The position numbers and the translations under genes were made by a program. Under the pieces are notes generated by a model that had not been told where the DNA came from, ran no database searches, and saw only the letters and a list, made by a program, of their open reading frames with translations. Source: a bacterium (lineage in GTDB: Bacteria; Acidobacteriota; Polarisedimenticolia; Polarisedimenticolales; Polarisedimenticolaceae). From it: DNA of 55,759 bases. The first letter of the stretch is position 1. Each line of letters opens with the position of its first letter. The stretch lies in assembly GCA_024226515.1 (NCBI GenBank), contig JAAELQ010000190.1, positions 1-55,759 of the forward strand, read 5' to 3'. Positions 29,698-37,080 of the stretch are shown piece by piece.

Positions 29698-29979
29698 CTA
29701 GACTCTTCCGCAGTGATCCCGTTGCAGCAGCTCGAGCAACTCGGCGTCCTGCCCCGGATCGGCGTCGCCGATCACGAGCGTGCCGTCCGGGTGGACCGCG
29801 CGGCAGACCCGGGTCTTGGTACCCAGCCCGAGCTGCTCAATGTCGATCAGGGACTCGCAGGCAAGGCCGTCGCCGGAGGGCATCACCACCCAGACCTGAG
29901 CGTTCGCGTCCCACGGTAGATCCCCGACCACTCCGTGCAGGATGGGGAAGAGACTCGGATCCGTCAGCTTGTCGATCAA
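29698..29979 (-). CDS. Unrecognised small protein, first gene of the signalling operon
   Basis: 93 residues from TTG 29979, chosen because GGGGGTGATC upstream matches the extended anti-Shine-Dalgarno complement in good register. GTG 30021 (107 residues) would lie right at the predicted transcript 5' end. The sequence (DPSLFPILHGVVGDLPWD, ACESLIDIEQLGLG, PDGTLVIGDADP) is compact and looks folded, with no membrane segment and no motif I can name. It ends 7 bp before the response regulator start. Confidence 0.6.
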   Translation of the reverse strand: MIDKLTDPSLFPILHGVVGDLPWDANAQVWVVMPSGDGLACESLIDIEQLGLGTKTRVCRAVHPDGTLVIGDADPGQDAELLELLQRDHCGRV

Positions 29980-30026
29980 TCGATCACCCCCGGCCGGATC
30001 CCGCCGACCCGCCTTGCACACCTATT

Positions 30027-30055
30027 TAGATATCAACATTTACCTATTCGTGCAA
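30027..30055 (-). promoter_or_regulatory. Strong sigma-70-type promoter of the signalling operon
   Basis: TTGCAC (30050-30055), exactly 17 bp, TATCTA (30027-30032) on the minus strand, in an AT-rich patch that stands out in this genome. Transcription should begin near 30020. Confidence 0.7.
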
Positions 30056-30363
30056 GATGTTTTTTGAAATATAGACACAGCGGAATTAGCAATGCCTAGA
30101 CCACATTGCGCCTATGTCGGCAAGAATCAGCCGCTGGATCGCCAAACCCCTCAATCGAAAGAACTTCGTCGGCCCAACGCTTTCGTAACCCCCGGGCACT
30201 GCGCCGCCCCCACGCCGACGAGGGGTCGGCCCCTTCTCCCCGCTGACCGGATCTGTCATCCCGCCTGACAATTTTTCGGGCGTCCCGGCGCGGCGCTACG
30301 GAATCGTGATCCGAAACCTTCGTCCGACCACTCGGCTCGCGCGTCTCATAGAGTGGTGGGGTG
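30056..30363. other. Intergenic region between the signalling operon and the ECF sigma gene
   Basis: About 308 bp without a supported gene. The first 50 bp are AT-rich and belong to the minus-strand promoter. On the plus strand GAACTT (30161-30166), 17 bp, CGTAAC (30184-30189) resembles an ECF-type promoter and might be the target of the sigma factor encoded 175 bp downstream. A small hairpin of AGGGG/CCCCT lies near 30220-30235. Confidence 0.35.
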
Positions 30364-30936
30364 ATGAGCGACGAGGAACTGCTATCGGCGGCACAGGCCG
30401 GGGACGCGGACTCGCTGGGCGCGCTGATCGTGCGCTGGGAGCAGCCGCTGTTCCGCTTCGTATTCAGGATGCTGCCGCGCTACGAGGACGCGAGCGACAT
30501 CTGCCAGGAGACGTTCCTCCGCGTCCACGAGAAGGCGCATCGCTTCAAGAAAGGATCGCGCTTCTCGACGTGGATGTACCAGATCGCGCTGAACCTGTGT
30601 CGGGATCAGGCACGGCGGAAGAAGCGTTGGGGCCTGATCCTCTCCGAGGATGCCGAGGTCGACGATCGCACGGCCGATCCGCGCGAGGCGGTCGGCAGCG
30701 GGAACCCGCTGGCGCAGGCCGAGCGCAACGAGAAGAGCGACGCCGTGCTGCAGGCGCTGAAGCACATCCCCCCCGAGCAGCGCGAGGTGCTGATCCTCAA
30801 GGAGTTCGAGGGACTGAAGTTCAGAGAGATCGCCGACGTGCTCGGCTGCCCCGAGAGCACGGTCAAATCACGCATGTACTACGGCCTGAGCGGCCTGCGA
30901 TCCGCTCTTGTTCGCCAGGGCATCGATGAGGCATGA
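30364..30936 (+). CDS. ECF-type RNA polymerase sigma factor
   Basis: 190 residues from ATG 30364; GTG 30361 directly before it is an alternative. Sigma region 2 (DASDICQETFLRVHEKAHRF, then FSTWMYQIALNLCRDQARRK) and region 4 (PPEQREVLILKEFEGLKF, then IADVLGCPESTVKSRMYYG) are both complete with no region 3, the RpoE/SigW layout. It directs RNA polymerase to stress or envelope promoters. The anti-sigma gene follows after 4 bp. Autoregulation through the GAACTT/CGTAAC element at 30161-30189 is possible. Confidence 0.92.
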   Translation: MSDEELLSAAQAGDADSLGALIVRWEQPLFRFVFRMLPRYEDASDICQETFLRVHEKAHRFKKGSRFSTWMYQIALNLCRDQARRKKRWGLILSEDAEVDDRTADPREAVGSGNPLAQAERNEKSDAVLQALKHIPPEQREVLILKEFEGLKFREIADVLGCPESTVKSRMYYGLSGLRSALVRQGIDEA

Positions 30937-30940
30937 CGTC

Positions 30941-31594
30941 ATGAGTTGCAACCAGTGGAACGACGAATGGGTGGCGGCCCTGTACGACGAGTTGGACCCC
31001 GCGGAACGTTCGCGCATGTCGCAGCACGTCTCCACCTGCGAGGCCTGCCGCACAACGCTGGACGAGCTGGCCGCGACGGGCGCCGCGCTGCGCACCGCGG
31101 CACCCGAGGTTCCGCTCGCCCCGCGTGTCGTGATCCTCAAACCCGCGCCCCGTTTTCGCGGACTCTGGGGCTACGTCGCGGCGTTCGCCGGAGCGGCGGC
31201 CCTGTTCCTCGCCGGCGTGCTGGCCACCGACCTGTTCGTCACGCCCGAGCGGCAACCGCTGCACGAGGAGACGGCCGTACTGGGCGACGTCGTGACACGC
31301 GCCGAGATGATCGAGGCGCTCGAGCAGCAGCAGGCGCAATTCGACGCCATGCTGGCCCGCAGCGGAGGCGCCCGTCCGCAGCAGCCGCGCGGGAACGGCG
31401 ACGCGATGCTGACGACGGCCCAGTTCCGCACCGAGATGGACAGCCTGCGCAGCGCGCTGGAGGTCAACCGCAGCCGCGACGTCGAATTCCTGCTGGAGGA
31501 GATCAACGCCGCCGAGGCGCGCACCGGCACGTGGACGCGTGAGGCGCTGCGCTACATCGTACTGGAGGCCGACGACCGCTTCACGCAGCGCTGA
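30941..31594 (+). CDS. Membrane anti-sigma factor with zinc-finger (ZAS) domain
   Basis: 217 residues from ATG 30941 (GAGG 9 nt upstream); ATG 30926 overlapping the sigma gene is an alternative. The N-terminal zinc-binding anti-sigma motif is HVSTCEACR (His29, Cys33, Cys36). One membrane span at about 76-97 is followed by a helical, Gln/Glu-rich outer region likely to form a coiled coil (ALEQQQAQFDAML). It should hold the upstream sigma factor inactive at the inner membrane until a signal releases it. Confidence 0.85.
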   Translation: MSCNQWNDEWVAALYDELDPAERSRMSQHVSTCEACRTTLDELAATGAALRTAAPEVPLAPRVVILKPAPRFRGLWGYVAAFAGAAALFLAGVLATDLFVTPERQPLHEETAVLGDVVTRAEMIEALEQQQAQFDAMLARSGGARPQQPRGNGDAMLTTAQFRTEMDSLRSALEVNRSRDVEFLLEEINAAEARTGTWTREALRYIVLEADDRFTQR

Positions 31595-31598
31595 CCGG

Positions 31599-33083
31599 TC
31601 AGGGACAGGCGTTGTCGTTCGGCCGCGGCGCCCCGGAGCCATCCAGGCCCAGGTGCGACTCCACTCCGCCCGCGATACCGCTGGTCATGTAGAACGCGAC
31701 CTCGAGCGGCAGCGGCTCGTAGAAGTCGTCGAGGAACGTGGCGCCCACGCCGCAGAACCGCGCCGCCGCCGGACTCGAGCCGGGCGGCTGGGTGTACTGG
31801 CCCGATAACGCCAGGACCTTCAGGTCACCGCGGTAGACGTTCCAGTCGTCGTACGTCGTCTCGTCGTCCCACTCCACCCCGATCGGGTCTTCACAGTGCA
31901 AGACGATGAGGCCGTCATCCGTGTCGCAGCGGTCGCCCTGGCCGTCCTCATCGATGTCGGCCTGACTCGAGTTCGAAACGAACACGCAGTTGTCGCAGGC
32001 GTTGCCGATTCCGTCACCGTCGCTGTCGACGCCGCCCGGATCCTCATCCACGTCACCATTGCAGTTGTCGTCGATCCCGTTGCAGATCTCGGTGGCACCC
32101 GGATTCACCGACGCGTTTCCGTCGTCGCAATCGACCTGGAAGTCCCAGCCGTCGTTGTCCTGATCCGGGTTGCAATGGTGGCAGTCGATCCGCGTGGAGT
32201 TCCGCGAGAGGTACGTCGCCGGGAACCCGGAGTCGAACTCGAGACCGGCGGACAGGTACAGGTCCTCGCCGAACGAACATGCAACCTCGAAGCTCTGCGA
32301 CACGCCGAGCGGAACGCTCGCGCCGGAGAGCGGAGTCCAGTCGGACCGGTCCCGCGTCTGCGGCGCTTCCCCCCCGTTCGGCGTCTTCTGCGCATAGATC
32401 ACGTAGCGTGGCTCGACCGCGCAACCGTCTTGCTCGTAGAAACCGTTGTCGAAACTGTGCAGTACGATCTCGACCTGGATGAACCCGTTGCAGCCGGTAA
32501 AGAGAATGGTCGGCTTCGGAATCGTCTCGAGGACGATCGGAGCAGCGTTGCCGGACCCGTCGCTGCCGGGCTGATCGAGGTCGGTCCTCAGCGTGGCGCC
32601 CGCGGCGGCGCTCACGACCGCGAAGTAGCCGTCGTCACCGTGCGTGTCGCTCAGCAGAACCGCCGTGCAATTGCCGGACTCGCCGATGCAACCGTCGATC
32701 GACGCGCTCGCCCCCCAGCCGGTAAGCAGGTTGGCTCCGAAGTAGGAGCCGTAGCTTCCCGGCCCGTAGAAATAGAGCGCACCGCTGCCGACGATGTCGA
32801 ACGAGCCGCTGTCGTCGCCAACGCCGATTGCCGGATCACCCTCACCGATTCGCCAGAATACGCCCTCGATCTTCGGCGTGATCGGAGGCGTGACGTCGTA
32901 TACGTAGGGTGGGTAGGCGTAGGTGGGCGTGAAGTAGCCCTGCGTCCAGATGTAACTACGCCCCGAAGATTCGGGCAGGGTCGTGATCGTCGCAAACCCG
33001 CCGCACGCGGCCCACACCGGGGCGGACAGCGAGATCAGCATCAGACACACTGCCGGAAGGGGCCGAGCGATGCCGCGGCGCAT
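31599..33083 (-). CDS. Secreted protein with single MopE and thrombospondin-3-like motifs
   Basis: 494 residues from ATG 33083 with GGGAGG upstream. Signal peptide to about residue 26 (LSAPVWA-ACGG). The first 310 residues are beta-rich and unrecognised, with several Cys. Residues about 310-400 carry CNPDQDNDGW...VDCDDGNASVNPGATEICNGIDDNCNG, one MopE unit, then DSDGDGIGNACDNC and DIDEDGQGDRCD, calcium-binding thrombospondin-3-like repeats. It is the third secreted protein here with these motifs. Confidence 0.85.
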   Translation of the reverse strand: MRRGIARPLPAVCLMLISLSAPVWAACGGFATITTLPESSGRSYIWTQGYFTPTYAYPPYVYDVTPPITPKIEGVFWRIGEGDPAIGVGDDSGSFDIVGSGALYFYGPGSYGSYFGANLLTGWGASASIDGCIGESGNCTAVLLSDTHGDDGYFAVVSAAAGATLRTDLDQPGSDGSGNAAPIVLETIPKPTILFTGCNGFIQVEIVLHSFDNGFYEQDGCAVEPRYVIYAQKTPNGGEAPQTRDRSDWTPLSGASVPLGVSQSFEVACSFGEDLYLSAGLEFDSGFPATYLSRNSTRIDCHHCNPDQDNDGWDFQVDCDDGNASVNPGATEICNGIDDNCNGDVDEDPGGVDSDGDGIGNACDNCVFVSNSSQADIDEDGQGDRCDTDDGLIVLHCEDPIGVEWDDETTYDDWNVYRGDLKVLALSGQYTQPPGSSPAAARFCGVGATFLDDFYEPLPLEVAFYMTSGIAGGVESHLGLDGSGAPRPNDNACP

Positions 33084-33290
33084 GACACCTCCCCACGCGA
33101 TCCCGCGCGTAGAGCCTGTTGCCTGAGGCCATTTTACCGCGAAAGCGTACGAACAAGACGACGCTGGCGGTCACATTTTGGTCCGCAGCTTGATCTCGAG
33201 TTCTACGTTGTCCTTGCCCCCAACCGCCGCCACCGTTCGCATAGATTCAGTTACTGTCCTGCGGCGTCGCGTCGGGCCAGCCACCGCGAT

Positions 33291-33479
33291 CTACCTGTCC
33301 AGGTCTCTCAGGCCGTCCGGTCTCTTGTCGTGATCCGGGTCTTCTCGCTCGTCGGCCTTCTTGCGCAGGTCCATGATTCCCTCGACTCGCGAGCCCTTGA
33401 CCTCACGCCGCATGGCGCCGTACTCGCCCGCACCGCCGGCCATCTTCTCGAGGTCGTCCGGATTGATCTTCTCGGCCAT
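33291..33479 (-). CDS. Small charged hypothetical protein
   Basis: 62 residues from ATG 33479. A very strong ribosome site, AGGAGGAG with a 6-nt spacer (33486-33493), argues that it is real. About half of the residues are charged (KINPDDLEKMAGGAGEYGAM, DLRKKADEREDPDHDKRPDG). No membrane segment and no family recognised. It follows the terminator of the kinase operon, so it must have its own promoter or be read by leakage. Confidence 0.6.
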   Translation of the reverse strand: MAEKINPDDLEKMAGGAGEYGAMRREVKGSRVEGIMDLRKKADEREDPDHDKRPDGLRDLDR

Positions 33480-33540
33480 CTCTCGCTCCTCCTAGATGGC
33501 AGGGATCGAGGACGGTCCTCCATCCTGGGGTTCCCCGCCG

Positions 33541-33565
33541 AGAAAAGTCGGGTCAGTCTAACCCG
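33541..33565 (-). terminator. Intrinsic terminator of the atp-aroB-kinase operon
   Basis: On the minus strand CGGGTTA-GAC-TGACCCG (33549-33565) folds into a 7-bp hairpin with one G-U pair, followed by ACTTTTC. It lies 28 bp after the stop at 33593. Confidence 0.65.
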
Positions 33566-33592
33566 GAACACGGGCCGGCAGGCCGCCCTTCT

Positions 33593-35611
33593 TCAATCGG
33601 GAGAAACCCCGAGATCCGCGAGATGGTCGCGGGCGGCGGGCCCCACGGCGGGGCCGCAGTCGTGAAATGCCCGATTTTTCGTCTCGGCCGCGCGTCGGAA
33701 GGCCTCCGCGGCGGCCTCCTCCTCACCCTGCGACTGGAGCTCGCGCCCGAGGTAGTACTGGATCGTCCCCTCGCCCAGACCGCTGCGGGCGCCCCAGCTC
33801 ACGCTGCTCCAGACGCCGACCGCCGAATCGTGGCGGCCGACCGAGGACAGCATCAGCGCCAGGTTCGCCTTGGCCGTCGCGGAGACCTCGCCGCCGGTCA
33901 GGCCGTCCACCCTGGCCCACGCGGCGCGCGGGCCCCAGGGCCCCGGCCCGTCGTCGACTCGCGGGTCGACCAGAACGGGGCCGATCCTCGCGCGCAGCTC
34001 GGCCGTTCTCTCGGCTCCCCCGCGTTCCCGCCAACGCACCTCGAGCGGTTGTTCGCCCGACGCGGCGCGCAACGCCGATCGTACGTCGGCGGCGCTCGAG
34101 ATCTCCCAGCCCCCGACCGACAGCACGCGATCGCCCACGCGCATCCCCGCGTGCGCCGCTGCGGACTCGCGGTCGAGCTGGACCACGACGCCGGCACCGC
34201 TCAACCGGCTGTCGACGACATGAATGCCCCAGTGCGCACGCGACCATGCCGGCCGGATGAGATCCGCCGGGCTGCCCTCGAACGTCTCGACCGTGTCCAG
34301 GATCGGGCTGTAGGACACCCAGCGATCGCCGACATCGTTCCCCCGCACGCCCGGCGCGAAGACGATATCGACGTCCGCAGGAAGATCGAGCCGGCCCCAG
34401 TGCTCGAGCCGCGCGGGATCGAACGATCGCGGCACGGCGATCCGGCCCACGTCGTTCCACGCGTCCGACCGCGGCAGCACGCCGTCCGACGCCGCGAGCG
34501 CCACGTTCGGTCGTCCGGAAATCTGTACGAGGCCCGTCTCACCGTCCTCGACCTGGTGCTGCGAGATCCAGATCCGGCGCCCCGCGAACCGCGCCTCGAC
34601 CTCGCGATCGCCGGGACAGACCAGCACCGGCCCGAGGGGCAAGCTGCCGACCGCTGCGCCATCGACCGTCACCGCGGCACCGCTCGGCGCTCCGCGCAGG
34701 TCCAGCCGCGCGCTGGCCGCGTCGAGCGTTACAGTCGTGTAATGCTTCGGGCTGCGGTCGAGCAGGTCGACCGTCAGGTCGTCGCGCATGCGCGCGGTGC
34801 GGAAGCAGGGCTTGCGCAGCTCGAATTCGTGCTCGCCCAGCGACACGTGCTCCAGCGTCAACTCCGACGCGCCGTAGTCGCCGAACGCACCGCGGGGCCG
34901 AACCGTGCGACCGACCACCACCCCGTCCAGCGTGACCTCGACATCGTCGGGCACGCTGCGAATGACGACCGTTCGCGAATTCGGCATCAACTGCAGATCG
35001 AGGGTGGACTCCTGGTCCGCGACGACCTCGACCGTTCTCTGTTCGTCGTCGTAGCCGGCGCGCCGCGCCACGACACGGTGCGTTCCGGCGAGCAACGGCA
35101 GCGCAGCGGCGGACGGCGACCAGGAGGTCAACGGGCGACCGTCGAGCAGCAGCGACGCGTCCGCCGGGTCCAGGGTCAGCGCCAGGCGACCCACGAGTTG
35201 ACGCTGGACGCGTTCGTAGCGTTCCATCGCCTTCTTCGGCGTGAGGCTGCTGTCCGGAGCGTACCCCGGGCGCAGCGCCAGGATCTCGCGATAGTCCTGT
35301 TCCGCCGCGGACAGGTCGCCGAACGCGACGTGCGTCTGGCCGCGCAGCACGAGCACCTCGGCCCGTTCGTCCTCGTTCATTCCGGGGTTGCCCAGCAGGG
35401 CCTCGATGCCGGCCAGCGCCTTCTCGAAGCGCAGCTCGACCATGTCGTGCCGGATCGTGTCGAGCAGCTCCCGCGGAACCGGCGGCTCGGACGCGGGCTG
35501 CGGCTCGACTGCGGGCGCTTCGTCCTGTTGCGCAACCGCGGACGCATGCGCGCCGGCGATCAGAGCAATGACGACGATCCCGTGGACCGCGATGCGGCGA
35601 TTGAGCCTCAT
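33593..35611 (-). CDS. Secreted TPR-PEGA-PDZ protein
   Basis: 672 residues; ATG 35611 overlaps the upstream stop as ATGA. Signal peptide about 1-28 (IVVIALIAGAHASAVAQ). Residues 45-130 hold TPR-like helices. Three PEGA-like beta modules follow (LTLDPADASLLLDGRPL, IRSVPDDVEVTLDGVVVG, LRGAPSGAAVTVDGAAVG), then a beta-rich part, a PDZ domain (GAGVVVQLDRESAAAHAGM, VGDRVLSVGGWEIS) and C-terminal TPRs. PEGA modules often occur on the outside of bacterial Ser/Thr kinases. Being coupled to such a kinase, this is a candidate periplasmic partner or effector. No protease domain accompanies the PDZ. Confidence 0.85.
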   Translation of the reverse strand: MRLNRRIAVHGIVVIALIAGAHASAVAQQDEAPAVEPQPASEPPVPRELLDTIRHDMVELRFEKALAGIEALLGNPGMNEDERAEVLVLRGQTHVAFGDLSAAEQDYREILALRPGYAPDSSLTPKKAMERYERVQRQLVGRLALTLDPADASLLLDGRPLTSWSPSAAALPLLAGTHRVVARRAGYDDEQRTVEVVADQESTLDLQLMPNSRTVVIRSVPDDVEVTLDGVVVGRTVRPRGAFGDYGASELTLEHVSLGEHEFELRKPCFRTARMRDDLTVDLLDRSPKHYTTVTLDAASARLDLRGAPSGAAVTVDGAAVGSLPLGPVLVCPGDREVEARFAGRRIWISQHQVEDGETGLVQISGRPNVALAASDGVLPRSDAWNDVGRIAVPRSFDPARLEHWGRLDLPADVDIVFAPGVRGNDVGDRWVSYSPILDTVETFEGSPADLIRPAWSRAHWGIHVVDSRLSGAGVVVQLDRESAAAHAGMRVGDRVLSVGGWEISSAADVRSALRAASGEQPLEVRWRERGGAERTAELRARIGPVLVDPRVDDGPGPWGPRAAWARVDGLTGGEVSATAKANLALMLSSVGRHDSAVGVWSSVSWGARSGLGEGTIQYYLGRELQSQGEEEAAAEAFRRAAETKNRAFHDCGPAVGPAARDHLADLGVSPD

Positions 35612-37080
35612 GGCACGCTGACCCACGATCCCGCGCCGGGGCCGAACAGATGCAGCGCGCCGTCGAAGCCGATGGCGGCCCCGCCCGCGCGCTGGACGCC
35701 CAGCGTCGACGTAGCGACCTGCCCCGTCTGCGAGCCGTCGGGTGCGACGAGCGTCACACTCTGCGCGCGGCTGTCCAGCACGACCAGCGTGCGCGCGGCA
35801 TCACAGGTCAAGCCGTCGGCGCGCTGAAACGTCAGATCTCCGATGGGACGCGTGCCGCCACCGCGCTGCAGCTCGAGCAGTCTCTTTTCCTTCGCGTCGA
35901 TACCGACCAGGCGTAGGCCGTCCCAGACGATCGCCGACAGCTTCGCACCCTGCCACCACGTCGCGCCGGATGCGGCGCCGGGTTCGACGCGATCGACGCG
36001 ATCGCCGCGCCGACCGAGGATCCAGAGCCCGCCCCACTCGTCGACGGTCAGCGCCGAGGCGGGCGCGAGATCGCCCTGCCCCGCGACGACGGGAGTTCCG
36101 CTCTCATCGAGCCGCAGCACGTCGGTACCCGCCGCGACGTACAGCAAGCCACCCACCGTGGCGCTCAGCGCCTGCGGGCTCGGGACCTTCCAGCGTCCGG
36201 TCTCCGCACCGTTCGAGTCGAAGCGCACGATGGCGCCGCTCCGACGGTCTGCGAGCACGACGCCTCCCTCGGGGGTCGCGACCATCCCGGCGAGCTGTCG
36301 GACGCCGGTCGATTGCGCGCGCACCTGCAACCGCCCGTGATGAAAACGGTGTTCGTCGGCTCCGGCGAGGTTTCGCACCGCCAGCTCGAAGTGAGCGTCG
36401 AGCCCCGGAATCTCGGGCGCCGACGCGTCGCGCAGCAGGTCGTCGAGGCCACGCGCAGCGGCGCCGAATTCGCCCTCCGCGAGCCGCATTCGCGCCAGGC
36501 GCGCCCGGCTGCGCAGCGCCGCCTCGTCGTCGCCTGAATCCACGACGAGGCGCTGCAACGCGGCCTCCGCGCGGCCCAGCCTGGCCATCGATTGCGAGAG
36601 CCACGCGATCGCGTAACGCGCGGGGGCGACCCAGCGTGAATTCGCGTGGTCGGTCGCCACCGTGATCAGGTCCAGGCGCGCGCCGGCCGGGTCGCGCAGC
36701 GGCAACGGCTCGAGCAGCAGTAGGCCACGCAGATAGCGCGCCTCCGTCCCGCGGTCCGCGTCGGGGATCCCGTCGACGACGCCCGACAGCAGCTCCAGGA
36801 CGTGGGCCGCACGCTGCGGGTCGATGCGACCGATCTCCTCGGGCCAGCGCGCCGGCCGCTCGAGCAGGGCCAGCTCGACCAGCGCATCGTCGGCGAGCGG
36901 CCCTTCCGGGTCGAGCTGCGCGACCTGAGCCAACGCCGCTCCGGCCTGCGGAGAACCCTCGGCGACGAGCCGGCGCGCGACACGATACTGCCGTCGCGCC
37001 GCGTCGGGGTCGCCGGCTTGCCCCGCCGCGATCCCGCCGACCAACACGAACGCGGCCAGGGCCGCAACGAGTCGAATCAC
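35608..37080 (-). CDS. Secreted TPR plus NHL-like beta-propeller protein
   Basis: 490 residues from GTG 37080, overlapping the kinase stop as GTGA. Signal peptide about 1-22 (LVAALAAFVLVGGIAAGQA). Residues 25-260 are helical repeats with TPR/outer-membrane-lipoprotein character. Residues 275-490 contain repeated blades (GMVATPEGGVVLADRRSGAI, LTVDEWGGLWILGRRGDRV, IGFDGALHLFGPG) like NHL or SMP-30 propellers. Lying between the kinase and the PEGA-PDZ protein with overlapping codons, it is probably part of the same sensing complex. Confidence 0.8.
   Translation of the reverse strand: MIRLVAALAAFVLVGGIAAGQAGDPDAARRQYRVARRLVAEGSPQAGAALAQVAQLDPEGPLADDALVELALLERPARWPEEIGRIDPQRAAHVLELLSGVVDGIPDADRGTEARYLRGLLLLEPLPLRDPAGARLDLITVATDHANSRWVAPARYAIAWLSQSMARLGRAEAALQRLVVDSGDDEAALRSRARLARMRLAEGEFGAAARGLDDLLRDASAPEIPGLDAHFELAVRNLAGADEHRFHHGRLQVRAQSTGVRQLAGMVATPEGGVVLADRRSGAIVRFDSNGAETGRWKVPSPQALSATVGGLLYVAAGTDVLRLDESGTPVVAGQGDLAPASALTVDEWGGLWILGRRGDRVDRVEPGAASGATWWQGAKLSAIVWDGLRLVGIDAKEKRLLELQRGGGTRPIGDLTFQRADGLTCDAARTLVVLDSRAQSVTLVAPDGSQTGQVATSTLGVQRAGGAAIGFDGALHLFGPGAGSWVSVP

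Noticed and set aside
30086..30271. 61-codon minus-strand frame upstream of the signalling operon promoter
   Set aside because: No ribosome site, low complexity, and it lies in what looks like a promoter region.
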